Shown: positions 44,422 to 56,928 of the stretch, piece after piece | Layout: the number at the start of each line of letters is the position of its first letter | Position numbering within the stretch: the first letter of the stretch is position 1 | From: Phycomyces nitens | Taxonomy: Eukaryota; Mucoromycota; Mucoromycetes; Mucorales; Phycomycetaceae | NCBI GenBank assembly: GCA_022702545.1 | Contig: JAHRBC010000002.1 | Location: 3,348,001-3,412,000 of the forward strand | Length of the DNA stretch: 64,000 nucleotides | Reading direction: 5' to 3' | Translations under genes and position numbers: made by a program | The notes under the pieces: model-generated | What the model was told of the DNA's origin: nothing | Seen by the model: only the letters and a program-made list of their open reading frames with translations | Databases searched by the model: none

Positions 44422-47098
44422 GTTAACTTGAGAACAAAAAAAAAGCTTTTTTTGAATGCGGAGATGTAAGGGTAATGGCAAGTCATATGGCATAGACTGC
44501 TGTGTGAATTCAAGTGAGATTAAAATTACAGAATGAAATCCATACAAATTACCCCTAGTAGACCTGGCCATTGACAATTCCATACAAAGGAGCCAAAATG
44601 ACATGATTGTTTAGATTGGATTAAACGCTGTCTAGGAGAGATATATTGTCCTTTATATATCAAGAGACCAATTTCTTGTGTTTAGCTTGAACATTTTGAT
44701 CCCACTCTAAAAGCCATGCCTATATCTTTGTCAAATAACTTTCTTTTTTAATACAATTCAATCTATAAAGCCCATTCTCAAGTTACTTTAAAGATTACCA
44801 ATCTTTGGGTTCCAATTGAGGGCTAGAGTAGATTTATCTTTTCTGGTGCACTGATTTAATTTGCTGATAAATCTAGTGGTTAGCTAATTGTTTTGTGTGA
44901 GCAGCCCCATTCGATATGTTCAAGGCCATGAAAATTCAGTTTTGAACATATACAAATTCAAGCTATTAATATATATATAATTTGCTGGAATATTTTGAAC
45001 ATGTACAAATTTATGGCATTTTTCAAAACAGTGTGCATTAAATATACAATAGTAGATGTATTGACGTTTCTTCTCATAACTGAGAAAGATGGTATTTTAC
45101 CCGAGGTGAGAATTGGATCGTCATGCCATTTCCTTGTGAGGATACTTTCAAAACCATTTGAGTGAGTATTAAAAAAAAGAAGATATGGGTCTTTGGCATC
45201 TAAAGGCACAATATTGAACACTAATTGAGCAGCAAGATAATTGTCTAGAACAATAAATGCTGTTTTGTATCTGTCAACTTGTCATTTCTTATTTATTTTA
45301 CCAATATAATACTTTGAGAGTCTTGGATTGGTGTTATGTAGCAACATTAATGCTAATACCAATCAACCTTGAGGCATTTTATGAGTACAAATATTCATAG
45401 AACTCTAAATCTGTTATTAATCAATCCAGAGGTATAAACGATATTTTGATAAAACCCATATTATTTAATAACAAACGCCCCGGTTATAACAAATGTACAC
45501 TTTATGCAAATCCTTGGTTTTCGTTCGAGCTGATATGAATGGCTAGTTCTTTTAAAAGAGTCTGATCGGTTTTCACCATTTGACCCAATCGTGGCTGTGT
45601 CTCCTTGACAGCATGTTTATTAGATTCTAAGCATTTTAGATCCGGCATCTTCCTAGGAGTTTATTCCTTGCTGGTTGAACCAAGAGGTATTGGTTCAATA
45701 TGGCCCCTTTTGCATCAGTTTAAACTGAATACGCGTTTTGAACAAGTAAATTATAAAGAATGATACAGTTTTTGATTCTATAACAGAAAGAAAAAAAATA
45801 CCAGCCCTATCCCACGCGAAAATTAAATAAATCCAAACACGACCAACGGCTTTGCCTTTTGTATCGAGTGTTTTGAACGACATGAAATTTTAAATTTATG
45901 ATTTTTGCCTTTTTGAAATGATTATATTTCTGTTATTAAGCTACCTGTGGAACAATTCATGTCATACAAATCGCATTGTTCAAAATAAAGATTGTGAATT
46001 TCAATACTTTAAGGATGCGAGACAATTTGATTTGAATACACATTTTCAAACTTCTTATTTTGTTTGCAAGCAGGACTACTCCAGGGCACTCTGCCGATCA
46101 TTCGTCAATAATCAAAGAACTTTTAATTATCAAACATGGCTGCAATGTATAAAGATATGTTAATATGATATATTTGCTGGTATGCCTAGTTTTATTGGTT
46201 CTTTAAAGCTGGTGTTTTATATATATATATAAAAAGATTATTCTAAAAAATAGAAAATATTTCGGCCGAGAATATATTCATTTTAAATATATCATGGCCA
46301 TAATCTGGTTTTACTTGCAATTGTACAAAGAAAATATAGAGAGAGGGCATTTAATACGTCTAGTTCTCGGCTGGTACCTCGGTCCATACCAGTGAATCTG
46401 GACAACATTGACAGCCTAGAAAGTATTGACATTCTCTTGGATACAAATTGTAATCGAGTACGACCGGACATCTTCTGAAGAGCCAATAAGTCCTACCATG
46501 GGTTGTGGTGCAAGATATGATGTATTGTACAACGAATAGCGGACTTGTGCATTTATGACTTACTTTATTATTATTCTTAGACCTTTAAGCAAACAGGTAA
46601 AAAGAGAAAGAGAAAAAAGGGCGCCTTGGGGTTCAATATCAAAGATCCACTGGAATAAATATACATATATGTAGCGAAATACCAGGATTTTGCAAAGGAA
46701 TGGATCATTTCGCCATAGTAGAACCCAGTACAGCACACATAAACTCTCCTATAAAATTCGACCGTAACAGTCTCCGCACATCTCTTTGGTCCTTTTCTCG
46801 GCAACTGTCTTTCTCCTTTCTCCCTCCCTCTCTTTCTCTCTTCCATCTTTTTCTTGCCTTACACGACCACGCAAGGTTCAGACAGTCCTCGTCTTTGCTT
46901 ACCTCTTGTACAGCAAGGTACCAAAAAAAAACAAGAGACGAGGACAAGATGCAAAGACGTCTGTTGTATGCAGTTATAAGGGGGACCTCGTAAAATGGGT
47001 GGCCTTGTCCTCTTGGACTCTTTGGACCTTTGGCTCCCTCGTCCTTGCATAGGTAAATACTTTCAAGATACCTTTGCATACACCAACCTTTGATCATT
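44422..47098. other. Intergenic, AT-rich
   Basis: About 2.7 kb. A minus frame of 59 codons from an ATG near 46471 (MSGRTRLQFVSKRMSILS) to 46292 has basic, helical composition but cannot be tied to a family. A CT-rich plus-strand stretch lies near 46790-46860. No supported gene. Confidence 0.45.
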
Positions 47099-47720
47099 CT
47101 AACCTCTCAATCCAGGATCTCTTTGCAAGGTCTCTTCTGCTCTTCTCGTTGTATCCTCGAGTGGATAAGCGGCAATATAAAAAATTCGCGTATGATCATC
47201 ATCTTCTTTTTTTGTGAAAAAAGGGTCCTTTGGATGTGTAGTTTATATTAGTCTGATCTAACTCTATTTTTTAATGTATGTATGTACGTATATAAATATT
47301 GTATATATGCATATATATATATTTATATATAAATATATAAATACACACACACGTACACATCCACATCCACATCCACATACCCTTTCATATATATATATAT
47401 TGATATATATACATAATATATACATATATACATACATTTTCATATATTCTCACCATAGGCTTGTCCACTCGAATCGAACCCGTCCGACTTCTTTGGGGGG
47501 AAATGAGAAGAGCAGTAGAGGAAATAGAAAGGAACTTACAATAGCCTCGCGCTGGGCACGACTCCTTTCGTTTCTTAAAACGGGCGGTGGTAGGCAAGTT
47601 GCTCTATATCCAATATTAATATTCTCTAAATATCTTTTGTCCTTTTATTAGCGAGTTACCTGCCATCGCCGTCGACACTGGAGTCGTGATAGCATATTGC
47701 TCGCGCGCCCAAAAGCCCAT
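47099..47720 (-). CDS. Small four-exon protein of 88 residues, unknown function
   Basis: Exons 47720-47660, 47601-47540, 47490-47454 and 47205-47099 (61+62+37+107=267 nt) join through GT-AG introns (donors GTAACT, GTAAGT, GTGAGA) into one open frame with ATG and TAG. The protein starts MGFWAREQYAITTPVSTAMA, has RNERSRAQREAIKSDGFDSS in the middle and ends HTRIFYIAAYPLEDTTRRAE then ETLQRDPGLRG. Four splice junctions keeping frame and sensible composition argue that it is real, though none of the exons is long enough for ORF scans. I do not recognise it. No signal peptide; weakly hydrophobic N-terminus, Arg/Glu-rich rest. The third intron (248 nt) is full of TA and CA repeats. Confidence 0.6.
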
Positions 47721-47941
47721 CTTGGCTTTTGGTGAGCATTTTTTTTACCTTGCCGAGGCAGATACATTTTTGTATTTATAAAAATAATAAATATTTCTAA
47801 ATATTTTTGAAAATAATAATAAGATTATCTTTGTTAGTCTGTATAGTTTTTGTTTTAGGGATAAATAGTATGTACTGGTGGCAGTAAATATATACAATGT
47901 TTCCTGTTTCCTGTTTCCTGTTTCCAGCATATACTATACCC

Positions 47942-48142
47942 ATGATAGATCGAGTGGCTTACCAAGTACGACAAAAAAAATATATAGATGTTGTACCACC
48001 CAACAAGACTCATCTGTTGCCACCGTTCTTGGCTGGAGTGTGGTCTAGGGTATGTGGCTGTATTCTTGGCCTAGGAATGCTGGTAATCGTGCTCCCACTC
48101 CTAATACTGATAGCAATAGAGCCTGCAATGAAACTGGAATAA
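47942..48142 (+). CDS. Small single-pass membrane protein, 66 residues
   Basis: ATG at 47942 opens MIDRVAYQVRQKKYIDVVPP, followed by a Pro-rich turn and a strongly hydrophobic helix CILGLGMLVIVLPLLILIAI, stop 48140-48142. An alternative start at 47897 would add a stretch encoded by a 7-bp TTTCCTG repeat. The repeat looks more like a splice-acceptor pyrimidine tract or leader. It might be the last exon of a longer gene, since an AG precedes CATATACTATACCC in phase. No family recognised. It lies divergently 221 bp from the four-exon gene. Confidence 0.45.
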   Translation: MIDRVAYQVRQKKYIDVVPPNKTHLLPPFLAGVWSRVCGCILGLGMLVIVLPLLILIAIEPAMKLE

Positions 48143-48699
48143 GGACAAGCTCTTGCTACCATATTGCTGTGAATATTCTTCATTGAAAGTTCCTGGATTC
48201 TCCGAAAGAGCTCTCTTGTGTCACATTATCAAAATAAACAACAATGTCTTGGAGAGAAAGGAGAAAAGATAAAGAGAGATAAAAAGAGAGAAGAGAGAAG
48301 AGTAGAAAGAGAGTATTCAGGTTAGAAACAGAAACGCAGGGATTGGAAACAGGATTAGTAGTTTTATAAAGAGATGTTACTAATCGGCAACCCAAATAAC
48401 ATATCCCGCGAAACATATCCAATAACTTGTATCCAAAGGTTTCTTAATTCAAAAGAACACGGATTATCATCATCATCATAATAATAATAATCTCGGTCTC
48501 CAATGTCTTTACAGTCGATTGTAGATATAGACCAGAAAGCAGTCATTTGATTATCAAATACTCTCAAACCTTCCCTCCCTACATTATATAATGGTTTTTA
48601 GATAGCATGGTAAAAGTAAAATAAAAGCCTATAATATGGAAAATGATTACTGTTATTATTATTACTATTATTTAAAAATAAAACAAAAAAGAAAGTCTA
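48143..48699. other. Intergenic
   Basis: AT/GA-rich, with a GA-purine tract 48240-48315 and ATC/AAT triplet repeats near 48468-48490 and 48650-48675. No gene seen. Confidence 0.5.
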
Positions 48700-50272
48700 T
48701 TAGGGTCGAGGGGGGGAAGTGTTTGAGGGATGGTTAAGAGGAATATCTTCAGGAACAACATCTGCCTTGACCTTTTGGTATATAGTTCCAATAATCTTGA
48801 GGCCCATGGCGCGTGCCTTGAGGGTATCTTTGGAGACTGTCGAGTCATTCAATACGGTGTCGCACACCTCACGAAGAACGCTCTCCACCTCCATCTTTGA
48901 TCCACGCCAGATGGCCTGTAGACCCTAAGAAAAGAATAATACAGTCTCAATACAATTCCATAAACCCATTTTATACATGTATGTATTCTTAGCTTACCTT
49001 TTGGGCAGCCTCTTCTTCCAGCTTTGCCTTTTCTTCGTCTGTCAGACCCTTTTCTTCTGCCAACTGAAGTTCCTTGAAGCTAGATTGCAAATCCAGAGCC
49101 GTCCGGAGAGTTCCAACCGTCTCGCTAAAGATGTATCCCTTTTCTCTTACGGTGTGGAACATACTTCCCAGACCAAATGCTACACTTTTACCCAAGTATT
49201 GATTTGCCTTTGCTGTATATGTGTAGCCGATGGCGTGCAACAGCTCCACACCATAGTTTTCGTGTTTCAGGTCTTCAGCTTCGGCCTGAATAATGTTGGT
49301 AAATGCGGCTGCAGATATTACTGAAGGCTCTGCTTCAGTATAGATACACAGCTTGTTGACCAATTTCTCGCTCAAGGTCTTTACACGAGCAGAACGGATT
49401 TCATTACGCTCAGCCTCTGATTTTTCCTTTTGTGCTTCTTTTTCAGCCTTTTGTTCAGGAGTCTCGGAAGATCCCTCTTCACCCTCTTCACCGTCTTCGG
49501 CAGTTTCCATTGCCTCACGCATATCTTTGCCTATAGATAATTCGCCGATAATATCGAGGAAACGGTCTCCACCAAAGGAGCTCTTGAAGAATTCTTCAGG
49601 ATCAACTAGACGCAATAGAGTCAGCACAAGATGTTGTATAGTACACCAAAGCTATTTACCAAATCCACCGTCTGGCTTCACACCATTTTCTTCTCCATAC
49701 TCATTGTAGCGCTTTCTCAACTTTGGGTCTGACAAGACTTGGTAAGCTTCCGAAATTGTCTTGAACTACAAAAGCAGGTGAAAATTATTGTCATTATTAT
49801 TGTTATTGTTATTGTTGATGTTATTGCTTTGTAAACTAACTTTTGTCTCTGCTGTGGGATCATCAGGATTCTTATCAGGGTGAAATCGGATAGCCATCTT
49901 GCGGTAAGCCTTTTTTATTTCATCTTGTGTGGCCAAGACTTTGACGTCGAGCAAATCATAGTATTCGGTCGAAACAGGCTTCTCGTCTATATTTGATTAA
50001 GTATGACCAACACACTATACTATATACCCTCATGTTTTTGATATTTTACCTGTTCCCTTTCTCTTTGAACGTGCTGCGGTAGAAGTTTGCTTCTTTACAC
50101 CGGTGCCATTAGAGTCGATTTCGTACTCGACTTCTTTATGGCAGGCCCAACATTCAACCTGGACTTTTTGATTTTTTATCTTTGACTCTAAAAGAAACTC
50201 CAGAGGGGTAATGCATTCCTTGCATGTGGTCTTGATATATGGCTCTGGTTTTCTAGATTTAAGAATGGTCAT
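48700..50272 (-). CDS. DnaJ (Hsp40) co-chaperone with DnaJ-X C-terminal domain, CAJ1/DJP1-like
   Basis: The start at 50272 gives [20 protein letters not shown], a Cys-containing N-terminal segment (CKEC, CWAC) that may bind zinc. A J domain follows: [35 protein letters not shown] with the HPD motif, and [20 protein letters not shown]. After [20 protein letters not shown] the DnaJ-X domain runs through [52 protein letters not shown] and [20 protein letters not shown], ending [10 protein letters not shown]. Family knowledge: DnaJ-X proteins stimulate Hsp70, with yeast relatives acting in the cytosol and peroxisome import. The extra N-terminal CxxC pair is not in yeast Caj1. At least four introns. 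Confidence 0.9.
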
Positions 50273-52552
50273 TTTAAAGGTTGATTAAAGAGTGAAAGGG
50301 GATCAGTGTTATGCACGCCGCTTGAACTTTTTCTTCTAGTGGGCTGTTACAATGTACCCAAGGGTATGTGACTTTGTAAAGAGGATACTGGTTACAAGTC
50401 ACGCCTACACTGGTCTTTAAATAGAGGCCATTGCTTGACACTAATTCTAACAATCTTTATCTATTATTCTTTGCCATTCTCATATTTTATCTATACTTTA
50501 TTGCACAGAAAAAATAAAGAATAAGAGAATCGCCTTGTTATACTGTATTTCCAACGACAGTAGATATGGCGGGTCAGCAAATAGTATTGGAGCCAATGGA
50601 AAGCCATGAACCAATGCAATTATTTCAAAAGACCTTGGTAGACCTCATCTCATAATTCGTACCCCATTATTATAACATGGGTACCAATCACAAGACTATA
50701 ATTGATGCTGATAACATTGAATACATGTTTCAAAATAACTCCCCAAAAAGAAGAAGCAAGATGTTCTAAACGTCTTGTAGTTTGGACTAGATGGTCTTTT
50801 GGTCCCATGGAAACAATTTTTATCTGAGAATAGGAATCGACTGTAGAGAGATAGTGTTGTAAAAAAAATACTGTGTTTCAGAGCCACTTTCTACCTTTAT
50901 ATTCTTTATAAATGACCAAGATCAATAAAATCCAAAAGGCGTTGTGAAGATTAGTTATTTTAGCATAAACATGTAACCATTTACTGCTTGTGTTAAAGAA
51001 CCGATATACAGTCTTTGGTGCACACGCCACAATAGAGTGAAATACATTCACAGTCGACATCATGAACAGTTGTACCAGCAATTACTTGTATATAAATCAC
51101 CATAATATTCCATTGTTTAATAAATGACACTTGGTATTCTTATTTCCTTTAAAGATACTACCAGATCCATATACTTTGACTGGCAGTAAAATTCTGAACA
51201 GTCTTGGTTGTTCACATGTGATGTTTTTTTTTTTGAACTCATGGGTTGGGTTAATTCTATCAACGATTGCTGTGATATCGCCTTTAAAACATATTCTGAC
51301 AGCTCATTAGAAGAGATGTTTGGTGTTAAAAATAAAGTGGACTTTGAGTGAGAGTTCTTTGTTTTGTTAAAGTATCAAACGTTGCAATCGACAAGTCGTA
51401 TTCGTCACGTCGAAATTATCGACCATAAATGTATTCATAGTCATTGAGTGGCGAGAAAGAAATAGATGATGCATCTATCAATTTTTTCCCCATGCTTTTC
51501 TGTGTGGAATTACTGCTCGATTGTTGTTTAAATTCTCTTGGTAATTCGTGTAAAAATGAATCATTGCCTTGGCATTCTTGTAATGCACAACGGATGCTGG
51601 ATAACTATAATGTATCTCGATAGCATTATAACTGCCTGGCGCTGTTTTTATAAATACATGGTTATTTTCACAATTTTTGTCTTGATCCTCTTGAGATTGA
51701 TGGGAATTGTATATTGTACTTTTCCAGATGTTGTCAAGGCTTTTGACAGGCAAAGAATGTTTTTCTAGATTAGGACATTTGTGAGAAACACTGTTAAATC
51801 GACACGGTGGAAAGCAAGTCACGAATTATGCGAATAACCAAGAATATACTTTGATTTATTCTACTCGAGTACTTTTACTGATTCTAAGCATATTCTTGAT
51901 CGATTTGGAGTCCATGGCTTACTAGCAATATCTTTACATTGTTGTTTCCATTTATTAAAAAGTCTGGATACGCCTATTATTTAGTTTTAGCTGGATCATG
52001 ATTAGGTTGTTGCCAATTATATTCTTAAGAGTATGAATATCAGTCGTGATGCAATTGTAAATACTTGTTGGAGAGCCAATTTTTTTTGTATATTTGGTTG
52101 TTCGCGTGTGTCTGTTGTCATGGTTTAGAGTTCAAATATAAGTTTATATGGTTTGGACCTTTAAGAGTTCTTGCAAAAAGTTGACCAGTAAATATTTGGT
52201 TTTTGATTATAGATTCGATTCCCATGTTTTATGTTTTTATTTATTATTAAACCATACAGGTCAAATAATTGGCAGAATTCCTTGTTTTTTTTTTTAAAAA
52301 AAAAAGGAAAGTTATTCTAAACATGTTTAATCGTGATGCTTAAAGAGAATAACAGGTATTGACAACCATGATGCATCATCAAAAGGTAATGCGTATTATT
52401 GTGACTCGCTTTCTGCTGTGTCGATTTACTCTGGAAAGGCACAAGTAGGGTGCCAAGCCATATTTTAGAGAGAATAAGAGGTCACATATCGAATCCCTCC
52501 TTTTTTTGAAAGGCAAGTAGCACTCGTATAATCGCTTATTACCTTGATCCCA
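50273..52552. other. Intergenic, AT-rich
   Basis: About 2.3 kb. The minus frame 51822-51478 (114 codons, MTCFPPCRFNSVSHKCPNLE start) is open and not low-complexity but has no recognisable domain, so I leave it as unproven. A palindrome TTTTTTTTTTAAAAAAAAAA-like stretch lies near 52286-52306. Confidence 0.45.
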
Positions 52553-53616
52553 ATGCCTAAAGAAGTCAAGACAAAAAAGGCTGTCAAGGCCACCAAGCCT
52601 AAAGCCCTAGACACATTTTTTGGATTTACCATCCTACCTGTACTTGTGGCCGAGAACTGTAGACATTACATGTACATGAAGAAGCATGAATCCCGTACTG
52701 CCACCGAATTGCTTCCCAAAGACCGCTCGCTATTCGTACTCAATCTTCCCGTGGACACAACCGATGACCATTTACGCCAAATATTCAGCGATGCTGGTAT
52801 CATCAAGCGGATAATCTACCACGATGGTGTTGCAGCAGATGCAGCATACGACAGCGATTGCAGTGACGAAGAGGAGTTTGGCGCTGAACAAGCACCCGTA
52901 GAAAAAAAGACAAGCAAGAAATCAAAAAAGAGAAAGAATGAAGAAAAAGAGGAAGCACCCATGGAACTGCGGAGGGTATTACACACTGGATCTTCAGCGC
53001 ATATTGTGTTTGCGCACTCAAAGATGCTCGAGACTGCATTCAACACGGCTCGTGATCGTGTTTGGACAGCAGGAGAAAAGGCCAATGTCCAATCTCTTGG
53101 TTTTGAACGTGAGTCTATAGAGGGGGGGTTTTTTTTTTGGACTAGAAGGATCTGTGTGTTTATGATGGATATATATATATAGGCTATATGCTTAGATTTG
53201 CGGTCTCTCGCCCTGATCCTGCCATGCTTCAGCGAAAGGTTGATTCGTTTATGATGAAATTCAAGGCCAATGAGTATGAAAAGGAGCGTTTGGCATTGGA
53301 GCGCATGAACCAAATGGATGATGATGGTTTTGTGGTGGTGACCCGTAACAAGAAGGTCAAGACATCAGATGGAAATACCAGCGTGTCTACCTTCAAGGGC
53401 GAGTCATTTGATGCCAGCAAGGTGAAGAAGAAGGAACTCGAGAATTTCTACCGCTTCCAACTCAGAGAGAAGAAGCAGAATGGTAAGTGCTAGAATGTGC
53501 AAAAGGGACGCCTACTAAATGCCTCTATAGAATTGGTCGAGCTACGAAAGAAGTTTGAAGAGGATAAAGAAAAGATTGCTCTCCTCAAGCAATCGAGAAA
53601 ATTCAAGCCCTTTTAG
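52553..53616 (+). CDS. RRP7: Ribosomal RNA-processing protein 7
   Basis: Three exons (52553-53108, 53183-53482, 53531-53616; 942 nt) encode 313 residues. MPKEVKTKKAVKATKPKALD is the chosen start; the ATT/TTG-led extension upstream is not an ATG. The RRM-like part has RSLFVLNLPVDTTDDHLRQI, with an acidic insertion, then HIVFAHSKMLETAFN. The C-terminal RRP7 domain is VVTRNKKVKTSD, ELENFYRFQLREKKQNELVE and DKEKIALLKQSRKFKPF, which is strongly conserved. Family knowledge: Rrp7 with Utp22 forms the UTP-C module of the SSU processome in the nucleolus, needed for 18S rRNA maturation. Confidence 0.94.
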
Positions 53617-53951
53617 ATCCTGTAAAATAAAAATTATAATAATGTATCAAGTGGTTGAGGCGGCAATTGAAGCCAATGTGAAAGACTTCCTTACCGGGCT
53701 ATTAAAAAATAACCAAGCATACCCATCTTATTTTTACCCCTTTTTGTTTCCCTCTCTTTCCCAAAGAGGATTTACTTACACATTAATAACATAATATAAT
53801 ATACACTATAATAATATAATACTATACCCTCCTTTTTCTCAAGCCTCTTCTATATATATATATACCTTACTATACATACTATTAATAATAATAATAATAA
53901 TAATAATACGAAAGAAAGAAAGAAAGAAAAAGAGCTCTAGTCAATAACTCC

Positions 53952-56435
53952 ATGTTTCGACAACAACTGAACCATCTCACCAAGTTGACAACCTCAACCC
54001 TCAAATATGCTTCTACAAACACAGTCACCCTTTTGTCAATGGCAACATCTACAGACGACCCAATGCCATCTCCAGCACTTGTCAACTTTTGGATCCAAGA
54101 GACTCAAAGAGGCCTGGTAAAAAAAATCAACAAGATGATCATCAATCGTGAAGAAAAAAGTCCCGAGACTAATAACCCCATGTCTTGTGACATAGGATGC
54201 TTTCTTTGATGATCAGTTTGAAACTGCCCAGATTATATTTATCCAACATGTCACCGAATCGCCTTTCCATGCTGTAGGATATGCAATGGTTGCCTATGTA
54301 GAAGCGATGCTTGGCTTTGAATCAGAAAAGATCGCCAATGCACTCCAACTCATCCATACTGCGGAAGTAATGGCCAGACAATTTGGAAAGCGAGCAAGAC
54401 GACGAAGTTGGAAATCCAAAGGATCTACCACAGCAGATGATCATGAATCATCAGGATCCAATCCGGAATCATTCAAGGATTCTGGTCAAAAAAAGAGATT
54501 TTTTCCTAGCCGAAACGATCATCCAATCGACATTCAATATGTGTTATTAGAGACCAATTGCATGTTAATGTCAGCCACGATTCAATTCTTAAGGAGCAGC
54601 TGGATAGAGTATATGAAAGCAGCATACAAATTGAGAAAAGCCTACAAGATGTACGAAAACCTATTTGAAACCCTTACTGGCCAAAAGGTGCTTGATTATG
54701 CCACTAGTCTAAAGGGAGCACGACAACAGAAATTAGGACCCAATTTTGTACCTGCACGACGACGTAGTGATGTGCAGGTGACTGAACCAGCCAATACAGA
54801 TGCAGTATCTCTCTCGAGTGTCATGACAACCCCTGCACCACATCTCTGGTCAGAGAAGCGGTTTGGAGTATTCCGGCACCGTAAACCCACTGATAATGGG
54901 CCATTGAACCGCAAGAGGCTGTCAGAACCCAATCCCAGAAAGCAATCGAGTGAACCGGCAGAAACAGCAATTGAGAGTGGGATCTTCTTTGGCATTGGGC
55001 TATTTAGCCTTATATTTTCACTATTGCCACCCAAAGGTAAGAAATCAGACATAGATTGCGGCTTCAATGTCTAGTTGAAGCAAATAGAGCCTAATGGATT
55101 ACTGAATCCTAGTCAACAAGATTCTCAATACACTCGGGTTCCACTCTTCGCGCCCTTTTGCTATCCATCTCTTGCAGGAATCATACTATTCACAGGGTCT
55201 CTATTCGTCCCTAAGCGCTCTTTCTCTTTTAGCCTATTACACCAACCTTTCGTTGTTTATTCACCCCCAATTACTACCACGATCATTTAGTCTCGAAAAC
55301 GCACGGATTATCCTAAACGAGATGAAAGCCCGTTATACACATGGCAAGATATGGAAACTATTGGAAGGAAAGTTGTGTAAAATGGAAGGTAGGACACGTC
55401 AAGGTGTCGAGATATTGCGAGATGCCCGTCGTCGGCGTCAAGATCCGGACATGGATAGTAAACATGATCCGATGGTGAATGAATTGGCTCAATTGCAGGC
55501 CCTGGCAGTGTACGAAATGGGCTGGTAAGACACAAACCACGCTTTGGTCTTGACATCTAACCCACCCAATCATACGCATTCTCAGGGGACAATTGTTCCT
55601 AGGAGACTATTTCCAGGCAGCAGAGACGTTCCTTCGTCTGGAGAGAATGAACAATTGGTCGCGAGCATTCTACCATTATATTGCTACCTGCTGTATGTTT
55701 GCAGACGAGGCCTACGACAAGGCGGCTGCCGAGTTTCTCAAGGTTCCAACCTTGCTAGATCGAAAACGACAATTAGGAGCGCGTCTATTGCCCAACGAGA
55801 TCTTTGCAGAACGAAAGATCAAACGGTGGAAGGAAAAGGTCAGGGAACTCCAGAGCACAGACACGATACTCTCGTGTGACCTTGATGGACAGACGTTACG
55901 AGAAGTTGCGGTCGTCCACCCCCTTTGGGAATTGATTTATTTATGGAATGGCACATCTCAATTGACAGATGAAATTCTGGGATCAATGAAAGCCCGTCTA
56001 AAGTTTATCCTCTCTCCAACCGAGCATGTACAACACAGCCCTTCCGAACGTGCATTCTCGCTCCTATTACTAGGTGTTGTTGAACGTGAACTTGGTGCGT
56101 TTGAAGAATCGGCTGAACATCTTCTGGCAAGTGTTGCAATGGAGTCTCTGGTTGAAGAGGATGTTTGGATTATACCCTATGCAATGTATGAAATTGCTGC
56201 ACTGCGTTGTTTTGAACCATACACATCCGCAAGGGCCAAAGAGGCCAAGGAGTGGATCAAGAGGTCTGAACACTTTTTTAGTAAAAGGACAGCAACCGAG
56301 GCCTCGGCTTATAATTCGCACTCCAACTCTTCTTCACATGCTCCTCAAGATCAAGGTGATGCAGACTGGGAAAGCAGACTTTATGTGCGATGTCAACTTT
56401 TGCTTGAAAAGTTGGATGACATGGCCGATACTTAA
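53952..56435 (+). CDS. IML2/TTC39 family outer-membrane tetratricopeptide protein
   Basis: Begins MFRQQLNHLTKLTTSTLKYA; the intron at 54116-54195 joins TQRGL to DAFFDDQFETAQIIFIQHV. Family blocks include GYAMVAYVEAMLGFESEKIA, LLETNCMLMSATIQFLRSSW, YMKAAYKLRKAYKMYENLFE, SGIFFGIGLFSLIFSLLPPK (a hydrophobic helix), VNKILNTLGF, and QLFLGDYFQAAETFLRLERM with NWSRAFYHYIATCCMF. The end carries helical repeats up to LLEKLDDMADT. Family knowledge: yeast Iml2 (PF10300) is implicated in mitochondrial outer-membrane and lipid-droplet inclusion clearance, while TTC39 proteins occur in animals. Four exons are visible. The basic Ser-rich insertion around 54400-54510 and 54880-54970 is variable in the family. 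Confidence 0.88.
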
Positions 56436-56525
56436 ACAAAACAAAACAAAAGAGAAAGAGAGAAAGAGAGAGATAAAAGGTGTTGGATCGTATAATAAGA
56501 CAATCTTTATTACTCTCTTTTATAC

Positions 56526-56798
56526 TCAAGCAGTTTCTTCTTTTGCCAGCTTTATCTTTTGTAGTAGGGCCTGGCGTTCTTCTGCCAGAGCTTCTCGTTG
56601 CTCGAGTAGTCTCGCCTGTCGTTTCTGCTCATCTAGGACTGAATCATGAGATTGTGTTTGAGAATCTCTGTGTTCTCGAAGGAGTACTCCGGCATAGTAG
56701 CCGCAGGGTAGAATAAGGACAGCCAAAGCAGGAAAGAGATTGCGCTGGAGTGATGGAAGCATGACTGGGTGATGGGAATATATTGACAAGTCTTGCAT
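56526..56798 (-). CDS. Small membrane protein with C-terminal coiled coil, 90 residues
   Basis: Single exon. A Met at codon 1 or at codon 13 (MLPSLQRNLFPALAVLI) can start it. One hydrophobic helix, LFPALAVLILPCGYYAGVLL, precedes a charged coiled coil (DEQKRQARLLEQREALAEER). That layout (short N-terminus, one span, coiled-coil tail) is common in mitochondrial inner-membrane assembly factors, but I recognise no specific family, so this is only inference. It is convergent with IML2, 90 bp away. Confidence 0.65.
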   Translation of the reverse strand: MQDLSIYSHHPVMLPSLQRNLFPALAVLILPCGYYAGVLLREHRDSQTQSHDSVLDEQKRQARLLEQREALAEERQALLQKIKLAKEETA

Positions 56799-56879
56799 TT
56801 CTAAACTACCTGGCTAGTGACTATTCAGTGTGACTGTTTTAAAACGGACAGTATGAATCTGATGTGTGTGATATATATA

Positions 56880-56928
<49 letters not shown>

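Noticed and set aside
47455..47575. tRNA-like GGTTCGATTC on the minus strand
   Set aside because: The T-arm and acceptor stems do not pair; the sequence is exon 3 of the small four-exon gene.
47651..47729. Plus-strand exon reading LPAIAVDTGVVIAYCSRAQ joined to the 66-residue membrane protein
   Set aside because: It splices in phase downstream, but no upstream exon fits, and the minus strand of the same bases gives a complete four-exon gene. Kept as a possible alternative only.
51478..51822. 114-codon minus-strand frame
   Set aside because: Open and not low-complexity, but no domain, no splice partners and AT-rich surroundings; not enough to call a gene.
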